Shown here: piece by piece, positions 16,298 to 21,350 of the stretch
Numbering within the stretch: position 1 is the stretch's first letter
Layout: each line of letters begins with the position of its first letter
Source of the DNA: a virus
DNA length: 22,420 nt
IMG/VR virus record: IMGVR_UViG_3300022540_000165
Coordinates: 1 to 22,420 of that record
Reading direction: 5' to 3' (one strand)
Translations under genes and position numbers: made by a program
The notes under the pieces: generated by a model
Databases searched by the model: none
What the model was told of the DNA's origin: nothing
What the model saw: only the letters and a program-made list of their open reading frames with translations

Positions 16298-16440
16298 TAC
16301 ATTCTATCAAGACTTATTAAATATTTTAATGCAAAAAATAACATCAAACAAAGTGAGAATATCATTAAACCTGTTTCATTTATTAGTGCACCAAATCCCA
16401 TTAATAATACTGTTATTAACATTCCAGTTAAATAGCTCAT
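16297..16440 (-). CDS. 47-residue two-helix membrane protein coupled to terL
   Basis: A short frame starts at ATG 16440 with TAGGAG five bases upstream and stops at 16299-16297, overlapping the terL start by one base. The 47 residues form two hydrophobic helices (LTGMLITVLLMGFGALI and LMIFSLCLMLFFALKYLI) separated by a short NETG turn, with a basic end LDRM. An upstream in-frame ATG (16455) exists but has no ribosome binding site. The size and two-helix plan would allow a holin, a superinfection-exclusion or another membrane role, but no family is recognised. Its main visible effect is translational coupling to terL. Confidence 0.75.
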   Translation of the reverse strand: MSYLTGMLITVLLMGFGALINETGLMIFSLCLMLFFALKYLISLDRM

Positions 16441-16540
16441 ATGTTCTCCTATCATGGTTATTTAGTTGATACTTACCCCCTGTAAAAAGGACACCTATAA
16501 AAAATAATAGTATAGTATAACATATAGTTATAGGATAGTA

Positions 16541-16963
16541 TTATTCCCCCTTATCATGGTCATTCAGTACAAATGTAATTGGCTCTGGTGTAGCCACAGT
16601 TATTTCTGCCTTGGTTGGTGTATCCAGACCTTCAAACTTCGACCTTCGCTCTTCAATCCTTAGCATAGTGTTAATCGCTCCCAGGTCGCCTGTATCGATC
16701 TTTCCTTGTATAGCGTCTAAAGCCCTATCCAAACGCGTTAAAGCAAGAGTTCTGACTGTCTCAGCTTCTTCTAATGATAGTTCCTTAAGCTCTGCTATAC
16801 TATCCATTACATATCTATATGCTGTTGAATGGTCTACACCAAGTAGTTTACCTATTTCTCTATAGGTTTTACCTGCTTGTCTATATTTAAGAGCGTCTAC
16901 CATGTTCTCTCGGCGGCGGGGCTGGGCTCCTTTAGTCATGTTATGTGTGTGTTTAGCTTTCAT
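16541..16963 (-). CDS. terS: Terminase small subunit
   Basis: This 140-residue protein has a helix-turn-helix at about 22-60 (YREIGKLLGVDHSTAYRYV), then a helical oligomerisation region (VRTLALTRLDRALDAIQGKI, GAINTMLRIEERRSKFEGLD) and a C-terminal strand-forming tail. This domain order and the 'RIEERRSKFEGLD' phrase are typical of small terminase subunits. It binds the packaging site on phage DNA and hands it to the large subunit. It lies upstream of terL, separated by the small membrane gene. Short AATAGTATAG repeats flank it on both sides. Its own ribosome binding site is not obvious, because the leader upstream is AT-rich without a clear AGGAG. Confidence 0.88.
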   Translation of the reverse strand: MKAKHTHNMTKGAQPRRRENMVDALKYRQAGKTYREIGKLLGVDHSTAYRYVMDSIAELKELSLEEAETVRTLALTRLDRALDAIQGKIDTGDLGAINTMLRIEERRSKFEGLDTPTKAEITVATPEPITFVLNDHDKGE

Positions 16964-16971
16964 AGTTGTAT

Positions 16972-16995
16972 AATAGTATAGATAAAATAGTATAG
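16972..16995. repeat. Direct repeats AATAGTATAG beside terS
   Basis: Two exact copies of the 10-mer AATAGTATAG lie at 16972-16981 and 16986-16995, just upstream of terS. A third lies at 16506-16515, downstream of terS. Related AT-rich strings also occur elsewhere in this AT-rich genome, so chance or promoter-like composition cannot be excluded. Packaging sites often sit in or next to the small terminase gene, which makes these a weak candidate for terminase binding. Confidence 0.35.
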
Positions 16996-17014
16996 TAATA
17001 AATAATTCAAATAG

Positions 17015-17104
17015 TTAGTGTAGTTTAATGTGTTTATTCTTTCGTGTATATTTTTTCTTATCTTTAAACCATATTGTAGCTGGTGGTGTTGGTAAACTAT
17101 ATTC
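17015..17104 (-). pseudogene. Start-less fragment of a small basic protein
   Basis: A minus-strand frame runs from a stop at 17107-17105 to TAA at 17017-17015 and has no usable start codon. It encodes 29 residues including SLPTPPATIWFKDKKKYTRK and ends NKHIKLH. The Pro-Pro stretch followed by 'FKDKKKYTRKNKH' resembles C-termini of small basic phage proteins I remember, and it looks more protein-like than the other frames here. It lies directly behind the HNH gene and overlaps its last bases. A plausible reading is the 3' remnant of a gene broken when the HNH gene inserted, but without a database comparison this is only an inference. Confidence 0.35.
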
Positions 17105-17654
17105 TTATTATTAATTCCTTAGGTATAATATAATCTTCATTATTATTCTTACACAAATTATGATGCGCGGGAATAACCTGTAAATTATCTGGATGATGAA
17201 GACCACCTTTACTGATTGGTTTTATGTGATCCACATGCCAGTCTTCTCCCATAAATTCTGATATCTTATAGTATAATAGTAACTTAGCATTCTCTTGTGG
17301 TGTTAGTGTAGGTGATTGATTTTTCTTTAATGCTCTGTATTTAGCATCATAAGAATTACACCTATCTCTGTTGTCCTGTTGCCAACTACTCATTAGTTCT
17401 TTATAATGTTTTTTATTATCCTGATAATACTGTTTTAAATATTGTTTATAATGTTTTGGATTATTTTTACGCCATTGTTTGTTTGAATGTTTATGTTGTT
17501 CTTTATTATTTTCATACCATAATTTAACTCTATTCTTATTACATTTCTTACACTGTGATGCTTTCCAGCCTTTCTTCTTATTTAACCAATTAAAGTCATC
17601 TTCACTTAATACTCTTCTACAATCACTACATATCTTAATTACTTTTGATTTCAT
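17097..17654 (-). CDS. HNH homing-type endonuclease (copy 1)
   Basis: This 185-residue protein has two N-terminal CX2C pairs (Cys 9/12 and 35/38), a long basic helical middle, and an HNH nuclease motif at about 139-170. In the HNH motif, Asp142-His143 lie in 'WHVDHIKPISKGG', Asn157 is in 'LHHPDNLQV', and a final His-Asn pair at 165-166. It is a free-standing homing-type endonuclease that would nick or cut DNA and help spread its own gene. Its start lies one base after the Lon-like gene stop, with an AAGGA site inside that gene's last codons. Its ends match two further HNH genes at 21529 and 22366, on the other strand, while the middle differs. It separates the Lon-like gene from terS. Confidence 0.92.
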   Translation of the reverse strand: MKSKVIKICSDCRRVLSEDDFNWLNKKKGWKASQCKKCNKNRVKLWYENNKEQHKHSNKQWRKNNPKHYKQYLKQYYQDNKKHYKELMSSWQQDNRDRCNSYDAKYRALKKNQSPTLTPQENAKLLLYYKISEFMGEDWHVDHIKPISKGGLHHPDNLQVIPAHHNLCKNNNEDYIIPKELIIRI

Positions 17655-17655
17655 A

Positions 17656-18054
17656 TTATTCCTTATCCATTATGAGTTTTTTACCATATTCTTCTGCTGT
17701 GGACTGTTTCTTTTTGATTCCCCCGACCGCAAGAATTTTACCTTCTGGTGAAACAGCTCCTGTGTAAACAACACTATCATCATCTGGTGAGTTATTGAGT
17801 GATCCAAGGAGACCTTTGTAGATAGCCAGGCCCAACGACGGTCCTGTCAGTGAATATCGACCACCTTGAATATCAATATCGATATCTGTATTTTTTGGAA
17901 CCTGGAGGCTGTGAAGGGCGTTCTTGACACTATTCAAGATATCTTCTGACACAGATCCTGTTATTTTTAAAATACCATTACCTTGTTTAGTGGTTGTTTT
18001 GATCTCTATCAATTCCCCTTTGTTGTTGTTTATGGCTACACCAAATGTTTTCAT
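17656..18054 (-). CDS. Stand-alone Lon-type proteolytic (S16) domain protein
   Basis: Translated from ATG 18054, the protein has 132 residues and is a Lon P domain without the ATPase or N-terminal parts. It starts FGVAINNNKGELIEIKT, the usual first strands of the domain. The nucleophile Ser73 is in LTGPSLGLAI, where Lon has GPSAG. Next comes VVYTGAVSPEGKILAVGGIK with Lys114 as the partner, 41 residues after the Ser (43 in E. coli Lon). It ends GKKLIMDKE and lacks the last helices of full-length P domains, exactly where the HNH gene begins. A TTG at 18099 in frame is less likely as start, because the domain match begins after the ATG. Without an ATPase it may cleave flexible substrates, need a host partner, or serve virion maturation. 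The substrate is unknown. Confidence 0.85.
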   Translation of the reverse strand: MKTFGVAINNNKGELIEIKTTTKQGNGILKITGSVSEDILNSVKNALHSLQVPKNTDIDIDIQGGRYSLTGPSLGLAIYKGLLGSLNNSPDDDSVVYTGAVSPEGKILAVGGIKKKQSTAEEYGKKLIMDKE

Positions 18055-18255
18055 AATATTTACCCGCGCGGGCTGCAAATTATTCTGACCAGGGACCAAA
18101 ACTTTCTGATGTTTTGTCAGGTATGGCCAAGAAAAATCTTGTATAAAAAAACACTCTCTATTAACATAGACGACGCTAGGTCATAGTAAACTGAATTTAT
18201 TGATAAAAATTTTTTAGTGAAAAATAATTGAAAATAAATGAAAAATAGTTTATGA

Positions 18256-18283
18256 ATGACATTCAGTGTAAAATAGATATAAT
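18256..18283 (+). promoter_or_regulatory. Sigma70-like promoter P1, rightward
   Basis: ATGACA (18256-18261) and a perfect TATAAT (18278-18283) are separated by 16 bases. Transcription would begin near 18290 and run through a long leader containing an inverted repeat before the first early gene at 18516. Confidence 0.5.
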
Positions 18284-18344
18284 ATAGTGTAGATGTATGG
18301 TACTGTAAGGCTTAGGTAGGAAATAAGTGTGTATGTTATGTTTA

Positions 18345-18396
18345 TTTAATTAACTAACCATAGTAAGGTAGAGAAGGTTAATTTATGTTAATTAAA
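18345..18396. repeat. Interrupted inverted repeat in the early leader
   Basis: TTTAATTAAC (18345-18354) and GTTAATTAAA (18387-18396) are perfect inverted copies, and inside them TAACC (18355-18359) pairs with GGTTA (18376-18380). The arms thus give 15 pairs with a six-base bulge and a 16-base loop. It lies between the two candidate promoters, so it could be an operator or a leader RNA hairpin. Confidence 0.45.
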
Positions 18397-18436
18397 CTAA
18401 GAAATAAAAAAAGTTTGAAAAAAGTTAAAATAAAAC

Positions 18437-18464
18437 TTGACATTTGGAAATTAATGCTTATATT
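18437..18464 (+). promoter_or_regulatory. Sigma70-like promoter P2, rightward
   Basis: A perfect TTGACA (18437-18442) and TATATT (18459-18464) are separated by 16 bases. The start would be near 18471, about 45 bases before the first early gene, which has a strong AAGGAGG site. This is the best promoter in the window and probably drives the rightward early block. Confidence 0.7.
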
Positions 18465-18472
18465 GTAGGTAA

Positions 18473-18488
18473 GTAAGAATTATCTTAC
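18473..18488. promoter_or_regulatory. Small dyad at the P2 start, candidate operator
   Basis: GTAAGA (18473-18478) and TCTTAC (18483-18488) are perfect inverted copies around a four-base ATTA. The dyad covers the predicted transcription start of P2. A repressor bound here would block the early promoter. As RNA it would be a weak hairpin. Confidence 0.4.
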
Positions 18489-18515
18489 AAATAAAATAGA
18501 ATTAAGGAGGTTATT

Positions 18516-19010
18516 ATGAAAGAGAAAAAGAAAAGAGGAAGGGGAAGACCGAAAGGATTCAAAATGAAAGAGTGTAGTAAGAAAGCAATAGCTTTATCAA
18601 AAACTGGTTATGTTATGTCTGAAGAAACTAAAAAGAAAATAAGTGATGGTGTTAGAAGAGCTCATGAGGTAGGTGCCCCTATTGAAGTGTTAATGGAAGC
18701 TGATTTAGAAAAGTGTGGTCAATTTAAGAATGGTGAGTATATTAGTATTGGTATACCTAATCCTGTTTTTGGTGAACCTTCTTACCAACAGAGACTTCAT
18801 GTAGCAATTATGGAGCAATTCTTAGGGAGGAAATTAAAGCGCCAGGAGGAAATTCACCATTGGGGTAATAAAGATGATAACAGGTTTGAAATGTTAGCTC
18901 TTTGTAAAACCAGACGAGAGCATATGATGTTGGATAAAATTAAAAATAGAACTTTAAAAGGAGAATTAAAAAAGATAGAAAATTTAAAGGGAGGAGGAGG
19001 AATAATATGA
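18516..19010 (+). CDS. AT-hook / NUMOD3 / HNH endonuclease
   Basis: This 164-residue protein has AAGGAGG five bases before its ATG. Residues 7-14 are a Lys/Arg-Gly-Arg-Pro AT-hook (RGRGRPKG), suited to binding AT-rich minor groove. Residues about 35-50 (SEETKKKISDGVRRAHE) match the NUMOD3 DNA-binding motif of homing endonucleases. The nuclease core is 'RLHVAIMEQFLGRKL' followed by EEIHHWGNKDDNRFEML and REH, with His114/His115, Asn122 and His136, a different HNH subtype from the other HNH genes here. It is the first gene of the rightward block and overlaps the next gene (ATGA). It is probably a mobile nuclease, but could have been recruited for phage DNA metabolism. Confidence 0.85.
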   Translation: MKEKKKRGRGRPKGFKMKECSKKAIALSKTGYVMSEETKKKISDGVRRAHEVGAPIEVLMEADLEKCGQFKNGEYISIGIPNPVFGEPSYQQRLHVAIMEQFLGRKLKRQEEIHHWGNKDDNRFEMLALCKTRREHMMLDKIKNRTLKGELKKIENLKGGGGII

Positions 19011-19165
19011 TAGAATTATTTGCTATTATGGGAATAGCAACATTACCAAAATGGATGATAGGGATTTTTTTAGGAGGTTGTTTATTGGGTATTATATTTT
19101 TACTCTACCTTATAGGAATAACACTTCAATATTTTAGTGATGAAATTAAAAAGGAGAATAATTAA
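19007..19165 (+). CDS. 52-residue membrane protein
   Basis: The ATG overlaps the TGA of the HNH gene (ATGA) and lies behind a GGAGGAGGAATA ribosome binding site. The protein of 52 residues has a short amphipathic start, a strongly hydrophobic helix at about 17-40 (MIGIFLGGCLLGIIFLLYLI) and a charged tail SDEIKKENN. It is a single- or double-pass membrane protein. The family is not recognised. With the next gene and the one at 19619 it forms a group of tiny membrane proteins in the early block, a place where phages often keep superinfection-exclusion or host-membrane effectors. That role is only an inference. Confidence 0.8.
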   Translation: MIELFAIMGIATLPKWMIGIFLGGCLLGIIFLLYLIGITLQYFSDEIKKENN

Positions 19166-19273
19166 ATGAATACTTTAATTAATGGAGCAGCAAATATATC
19201 ACTTGGTGAACACGCAATTGCTGCCGTTGTACTTATATTATTAATAGGTTTAATGATTTGGATATGCAATTAA
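19166..19273 (+). CDS. 35-residue membrane protein
   Basis: The ATG directly follows the stop of the preceding gene, with AAGGAG nine bases upstream inside that gene. The 35 residues have a polar start (MNTLINGAANISLGEHA) and one hydrophobic helix (IAAVVLILLIGLMIWI) ending in CN. The plan fits an N-out or N-in single-pass peptide inserted in the inner membrane. No family is recognised. Confidence 0.7.
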   Translation: MNTLINGAANISLGEHAIAAVVLILLIGLMIWICN

Positions 19274-19335
19274 ATGAGGTGGGGGATGTTAATAGTATCT
19301 CTGAAACAGAATTTTTAGCGCGAAAACAAAATTAA
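19264..19335 (+). CDS. Possible 23-residue peptide overlapping the membrane peptide
   Basis: A frame starting at ATG 19264 overlaps the end of the 35-residue gene and encodes MQLNEVGDVNSISETEFLAR plus three residues, stopping at 19335. The composition looks protein-like and the frame leads up to the ribosome binding site of the next gene. However, no good ribosome binding site precedes it, so expression could only be by coupling. This could equally be chance. Confidence 0.25.
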   Translation: MQLNEVGDVNSISETEFLARKQN

Positions 19336-19350
19336 AGGAGGAAAAGAATA

Positions 19351-19614
19351 ATGGGATGGGTTAAAAGTAAAAAATATAAAGCTGAAATAATGCAAGATAA
19401 AGTAATAAAACATTTAGTTAAAAATGAAGCTGTATTAATTCAATTCGGTGAGTATGATGATGAATTTAAAGATTTTGTTACTGTGATAAACATTAAAGAT
19501 AGATATAATTATAAAATAGATTACGATGTAATAATTAATTCTAAGATAGATTTAGAACATGTAATGGAAGTATCAAGAGCAAATAAATTAGAAAACAAAA
19601 CAAAAGGAGAATAA
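19351..19614 (+). CDS. 87-residue soluble protein, unknown function
   Basis: An AAAGGAGG site lies about ten bases before the ATG. The 87 residues start with a basic segment (MGWVKSKKYKAEIMQDKVIK) and continue with a beta-strand-rich middle containing 'LIQFGEYDDEFKDFVTVINI' and 'YNYKIDYDVIINSKIDL', then a charged helical tail. No membrane segment, cysteine pair or catalytic motif is visible. It lies between tiny membrane-protein genes in the early block. I do not recognise it. Confidence 0.8.
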   Translation: MGWVKSKKYKAEIMQDKVIKHLVKNEAVLIQFGEYDDEFKDFVTVINIKDRYNYKIDYDVIINSKIDLEHVMEVSRANKLENKTKGE

Positions 19615-19618
19615 ACTT

Positions 19619-19732
19619 ATGCATGCAATTTTTATTATATTACACATAGCAGCAGTTATGTTTGGATTGATTGGATTATTTATTACTATACCATCGCATA
19701 TTATTTATACTTTTATAGTTGGAAAAAAATAA
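19619..19732 (+). CDS. 37-residue membrane protein
   Basis: The ATG follows an AAAGGAG site located in the end of the preceding gene. The 37 residues are almost entirely hydrophobic (MHAIFIILHIAAVMFGLIGL and FITIPSHIIYTFIVGKK), enough for one long or two short membrane helices with a Pro-Ser-His break and a basic end. No family is recognised. It is followed at once by the AAAAGGAGG site of the next gene. Confidence 0.75.
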   Translation: MHAIFIILHIAAVMFGLIGLFITIPSHIIYTFIVGKK

Positions 19733-19748
19733 AAAGGAGGAATAGTAA

Positions 19749-19907
19749 ATGAGTGTATTTAGTAAATCTACACAGAAAGAACTTATTAGAGTTCAATTAA
19801 TTGATGATGTACCAATCTATGGTTTAAAAGATGTTATGGATTATTTATTACAACATTATGAACCTGAGATTATTCTAGAAGTTAAACGAGAATTGGCTGG
19901 TGCATAG
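19749..19907 (+). CDS. 52-residue soluble protein, unknown function
   Basis: An AAAAGGAGG site lies nine bases before the ATG. The 52 residues (MSVFSKSTQKELIRVQLIDD, then VPIYGLKDVMDYLLQHYEPE and a charged helix) predict a strand followed by two helices. No motif or membrane segment is visible. It is the last gene before the structured non-coding stretch at 19914-20037. I do not recognise it. Confidence 0.75.
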   Translation: MSVFSKSTQKELIRVQLIDDVPIYGLKDVMDYLLQHYEPEIILEVKRELAGA

Positions 19908-19913
19908 TTTTTT

Positions 19914-20037
19914 ACGCGCGGGTGAAAATCCTGCGCACAAGTTGGTCCTCTTCTGTAAAAACAGAATACATTTCAGGGTCAATTTAACTTTTCCTTTTAA
20001 AGCGTCAGCAGACACCCTTGGAAGGTTTGACTGACGC
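19914..20037 (+). ncRNA. Structured RNA candidate with three strong hairpins
   Basis: The 198-base gap between two early genes is more GC-rich than its surroundings and folds well. Hairpin 1 pairs GCGCGGG (19916-19922) with CCTGCGC (19930-19936), seven pairs around a seven-base loop. Hairpin 2 pairs 19939-19949 with 19975-19985, eleven pairs including three G-U, and encloses a second perfect stem TTCTGT/ACAGAA (19951-19956, 19961-19966) with an AAAA loop. Hairpin 3 pairs GCGTCAG (20002-20008) with CTGACGC (20031-20037). No convincing open frame covers it. It could be a trans-acting phage RNA, a leader controlling the next gene, or an RNA processing site. I do not recognise the family. Confidence 0.55.
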
Positions 20038-20105
20038 ACAAGACAGAATGAATTATCTGACCTTGTTACTTATAGGTGAGTAAAATTTTAAAGGAGGTGA
20101 TTTGA

Positions 20106-20402
20106 ATGTATTCAGATGAAAAGTATAATGTAGATGGTATTATGATGGACATGACAGAAATAGCCGGTGATGTATATGAAAACTGGAAGTTATGTAGAGA
20201 AAAACTATATTACATGTATGGTCATAATTATTCAGGTGGAAGACATAGTGTAGCTATGTTAGCTCTGTATCATATGAATGATTTAGCTCTGACACTGTCT
20301 GAGGAGGAAGAATTAGAAGCTGCCAGACATGAGCAGAAGATGCGTTGTCATGATTATATGGAAAATAAAAATGGTAGTAGGAAAAATAACAGAGTAGCAT
20401 AG
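20106..20402 (+). CDS. 98-residue early protein, unknown function
   Basis: This gene has an AAAGGAGGTGA ribosome binding site, a near-complete match to the 16S rRNA tail, so strong expression is expected. The 98 residues are acidic and helical: MYSDEKYNVDGIMMDMTEIA, then 'ENWKLCREKLYYMYGHNYSG', an Ala/Leu/Met-rich helix, and a Glu-rich stretch (SEEEELEAARHEQKMR) leading to a basic tail. No catalytic or membrane motif is visible. It sits between the structured RNA candidate and the probable replication initiator. I do not recognise it. Confidence 0.8.
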   Translation: MYSDEKYNVDGIMMDMTEIAGDVYENWKLCREKLYYMYGHNYSGGRHSVAMLALYHMNDLALTLSEEEELEAARHEQKMRCHDYMENKNGSRKNNRVA

Positions 20403-20407
20403 TAATA

Positions 20408-20449
20408 GGTTAGGTTGAAATAAACCTAACCACAAAGCTCCTAGGAGCT
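20408..20449 (+). repeat. Two inverted repeats before the replication gene
   Basis: GGTTAGGTT (20408-20416) and AACCTAACC (20423-20431) are perfect inverted copies around a six-base loop. Four bases later comes the perfect 14-base palindrome AGCTCCTAGGAGCT (20436-20449). No T-run follows either, so a classic terminator is unlikely. They lie just before the ribosome binding site of the probable replication initiator and could be operators or an RNA control structure. Confidence 0.6.
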
Positions 20450-20471
20450 AATAATATAAGGAGGTGGTATT

Positions 20472-21251
20472 ATGAATGATTATCTTTATGATCATGGTAA
20501 TAGGAGACAATTACCATACGAATTAATCAAGATGAAGTATGGAGAAATGATAGCTGACACATGTGTTTCTTATGCTGATAAGAAAGAATTATATAGTGAA
20601 AAACTTAAAGGTATAATGATAGCTATGCATAAAAATGAATTCTCTATTACTTTTGTTGAGAAATGTTTCAGGAATAATTTAGACCCACTCATCGAAAATT
20701 CAAAGAAAATGAAGGGTGATTACCATGCTAAATGTGTTGTTGACCCTATTCAAGATAAGATAGCTTTGGATAAAATGGCCCAGAGGCATGATGATGATTA
20801 TAATGATCCACTTGCTGGTGTAGAAAAACCCAGGAAGAAATATTATCCTAGTAATAAAGCTCCACTGTTAGGACTGGAAAATAAATTTATACAAGATGGT
20901 GATTTCTTTGGTAAGTTAGGAACATTTGGAGAAGTTAAGACTTATATGTTTCTTAATTCTTACTTAATCAAAGGGGAGCTTGTTAATGATCCATTTAATC
21001 TATACCAAGGTTATTTCATAGAGAGAAAGCTTTTAGCTGCGAGTGTAGCTTATCCTATGATGCTTGAAAGAACACACTTAGCACCAGGAACATTAAGCTC
21101 TGCTATTAAGAAATTAAAGAAGAGTGGTATAATTAAAGTTGAGAAAGCGCCTTTTCAATCTAAAGGAAAGTATCCTCAAAACATTTATATTCTTGGTTAT
21201 CATGTTGGAGAAGGCAAAGATAGACTATACCATTATTATATTATGGATTAA
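20472..21251 (+). CDS. Winged-helix protein, probable replication initiator
   Basis: This 259-residue protein has AAGGAGG before its ATG. The N-terminal 100 residues are helical and charged without a clear match. Residues about 135-225 look like a winged-helix domain: a helix 'GTFGEVKTYMFLNSYLI', a turn, 'YPMMLERTHLAPGTLSSAIK' as the recognition helices, and the wing strand 'SGIIKVEKAPF'. Proteins of this plan initiate replication in many phages and plasmids (lambda O-like or Rep-like). The strongest support is context: three iteron-like repeats and three AT-rich 13-mers begin at its stop codon, as expected for an initiator with its own origin. It could instead be a transcription regulator. 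No helicase or primase motif is present. Confidence 0.6.
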   Translation: MNDYLYDHGNRRQLPYELIKMKYGEMIADTCVSYADKKELYSEKLKGIMIAMHKNEFSITFVEKCFRNNLDPLIENSKKMKGDYHAKCVVDPIQDKIALDKMAQRHDDDYNDPLAGVEKPRKKYYPSNKAPLLGLENKFIQDGDFFGKLGTFGEVKTYMFLNSYLIKGELVNDPFNLYQGYFIERKLLAASVAYPMMLERTHLAPGTLSSAIKKLKKSGIIKVEKAPFQSKGKYPQNIYILGYHVGEGKDRLYHYYIMD

Positions 21252-21308
21252 AAACTGTAGTGGTTGTTACTCAAAAACTGTAGTGATGACCACTACAAAA
21301 ACTGTAGT
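21250..21308 (+). repeat. Iteron-like direct repeats, candidate initiator binding sites
   Basis: AAAAACTGTAGTG occurs at 21250-21262 and 21273-21285, and AAAAACTGTAGT at 21297-21308, with start-to-start spacing of 23 and 24 bases, about two helical turns. Between the second and third copies TGTAGTG (21279-21285) and CACTACA (21291-21297) form a perfect inverted pair, and GTAGTGGT (21257-21264) is the inverse of ACCACTAC (21289-21296). The array starts within the stop codon of the probable initiator gene. Confidence 0.75.
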
Positions 21309-21311
21309 ATA

Positions 21312-21350
21312 GAACATATAGTTTGAACATATAATTTGAACATAAAGGTG
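21312..21350 (+). other. AT-rich 13-mer array, candidate DNA unwinding element of the origin
   Basis: Three tandem units of 13 bases follow the iterons: GAACATATAGTTT (21312-21324), GAACATATAATTT (21325-21337) and a diverged GAACATAAAGGTG (21338-21350). The first two differ at one base. Iterons followed by tandem AT-rich 13-mers is the classic layout of oriC and iteron origins. The unwinding role is an inference from that layout. Confidence 0.6.

Larger units (their letters stand above)
18055..18515. promoter_or_regulatory. Divergent control region between late (left) and early (right) blocks
   Basis: This roughly 460-base region without a convincing gene separates the two oppositely directed blocks. 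On its right half it holds two rightward sigma70-like promoters, an interrupted inverted repeat and a small dyad, listed separately. On its left, a perfect palindrome CCCGCGCGGG (18063-18072) sits just upstream of the Lon-like gene, and a weak dyad CAAGA/TCTTG lies at 18128-18141. I found no convincing leftward promoter, so the late block may depend on an unusual or phage-modified polymerase, or its promoter may be too degenerate to see. No repressor gene is next to the region. Confidence 0.6.

Noticed and set aside
18055-18099. TTG start at 18099 for the Lon-like gene
   Set aside because: The match to the Lon domain begins after the ATG at 18054, and the extra 15 residues would be encoded across the GC-rich palindrome without a ribosome binding site.
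18128-18141. CAAGA/TCTTG dyad followed by TATAAAAAA as a terminator
   Set aside because: The stem is only five pairs, A/T-weak, and is not followed by a T-run in either transcription direction.
18384-18467. Small plus-strand frame starting MLIKLRNKKSLKKVKIKLDI in the control region
   Set aside because: It runs through the best promoter and consists of low-complexity Lys/Leu codons. The upstream GAGAAGG is only a weak ribosome binding site.
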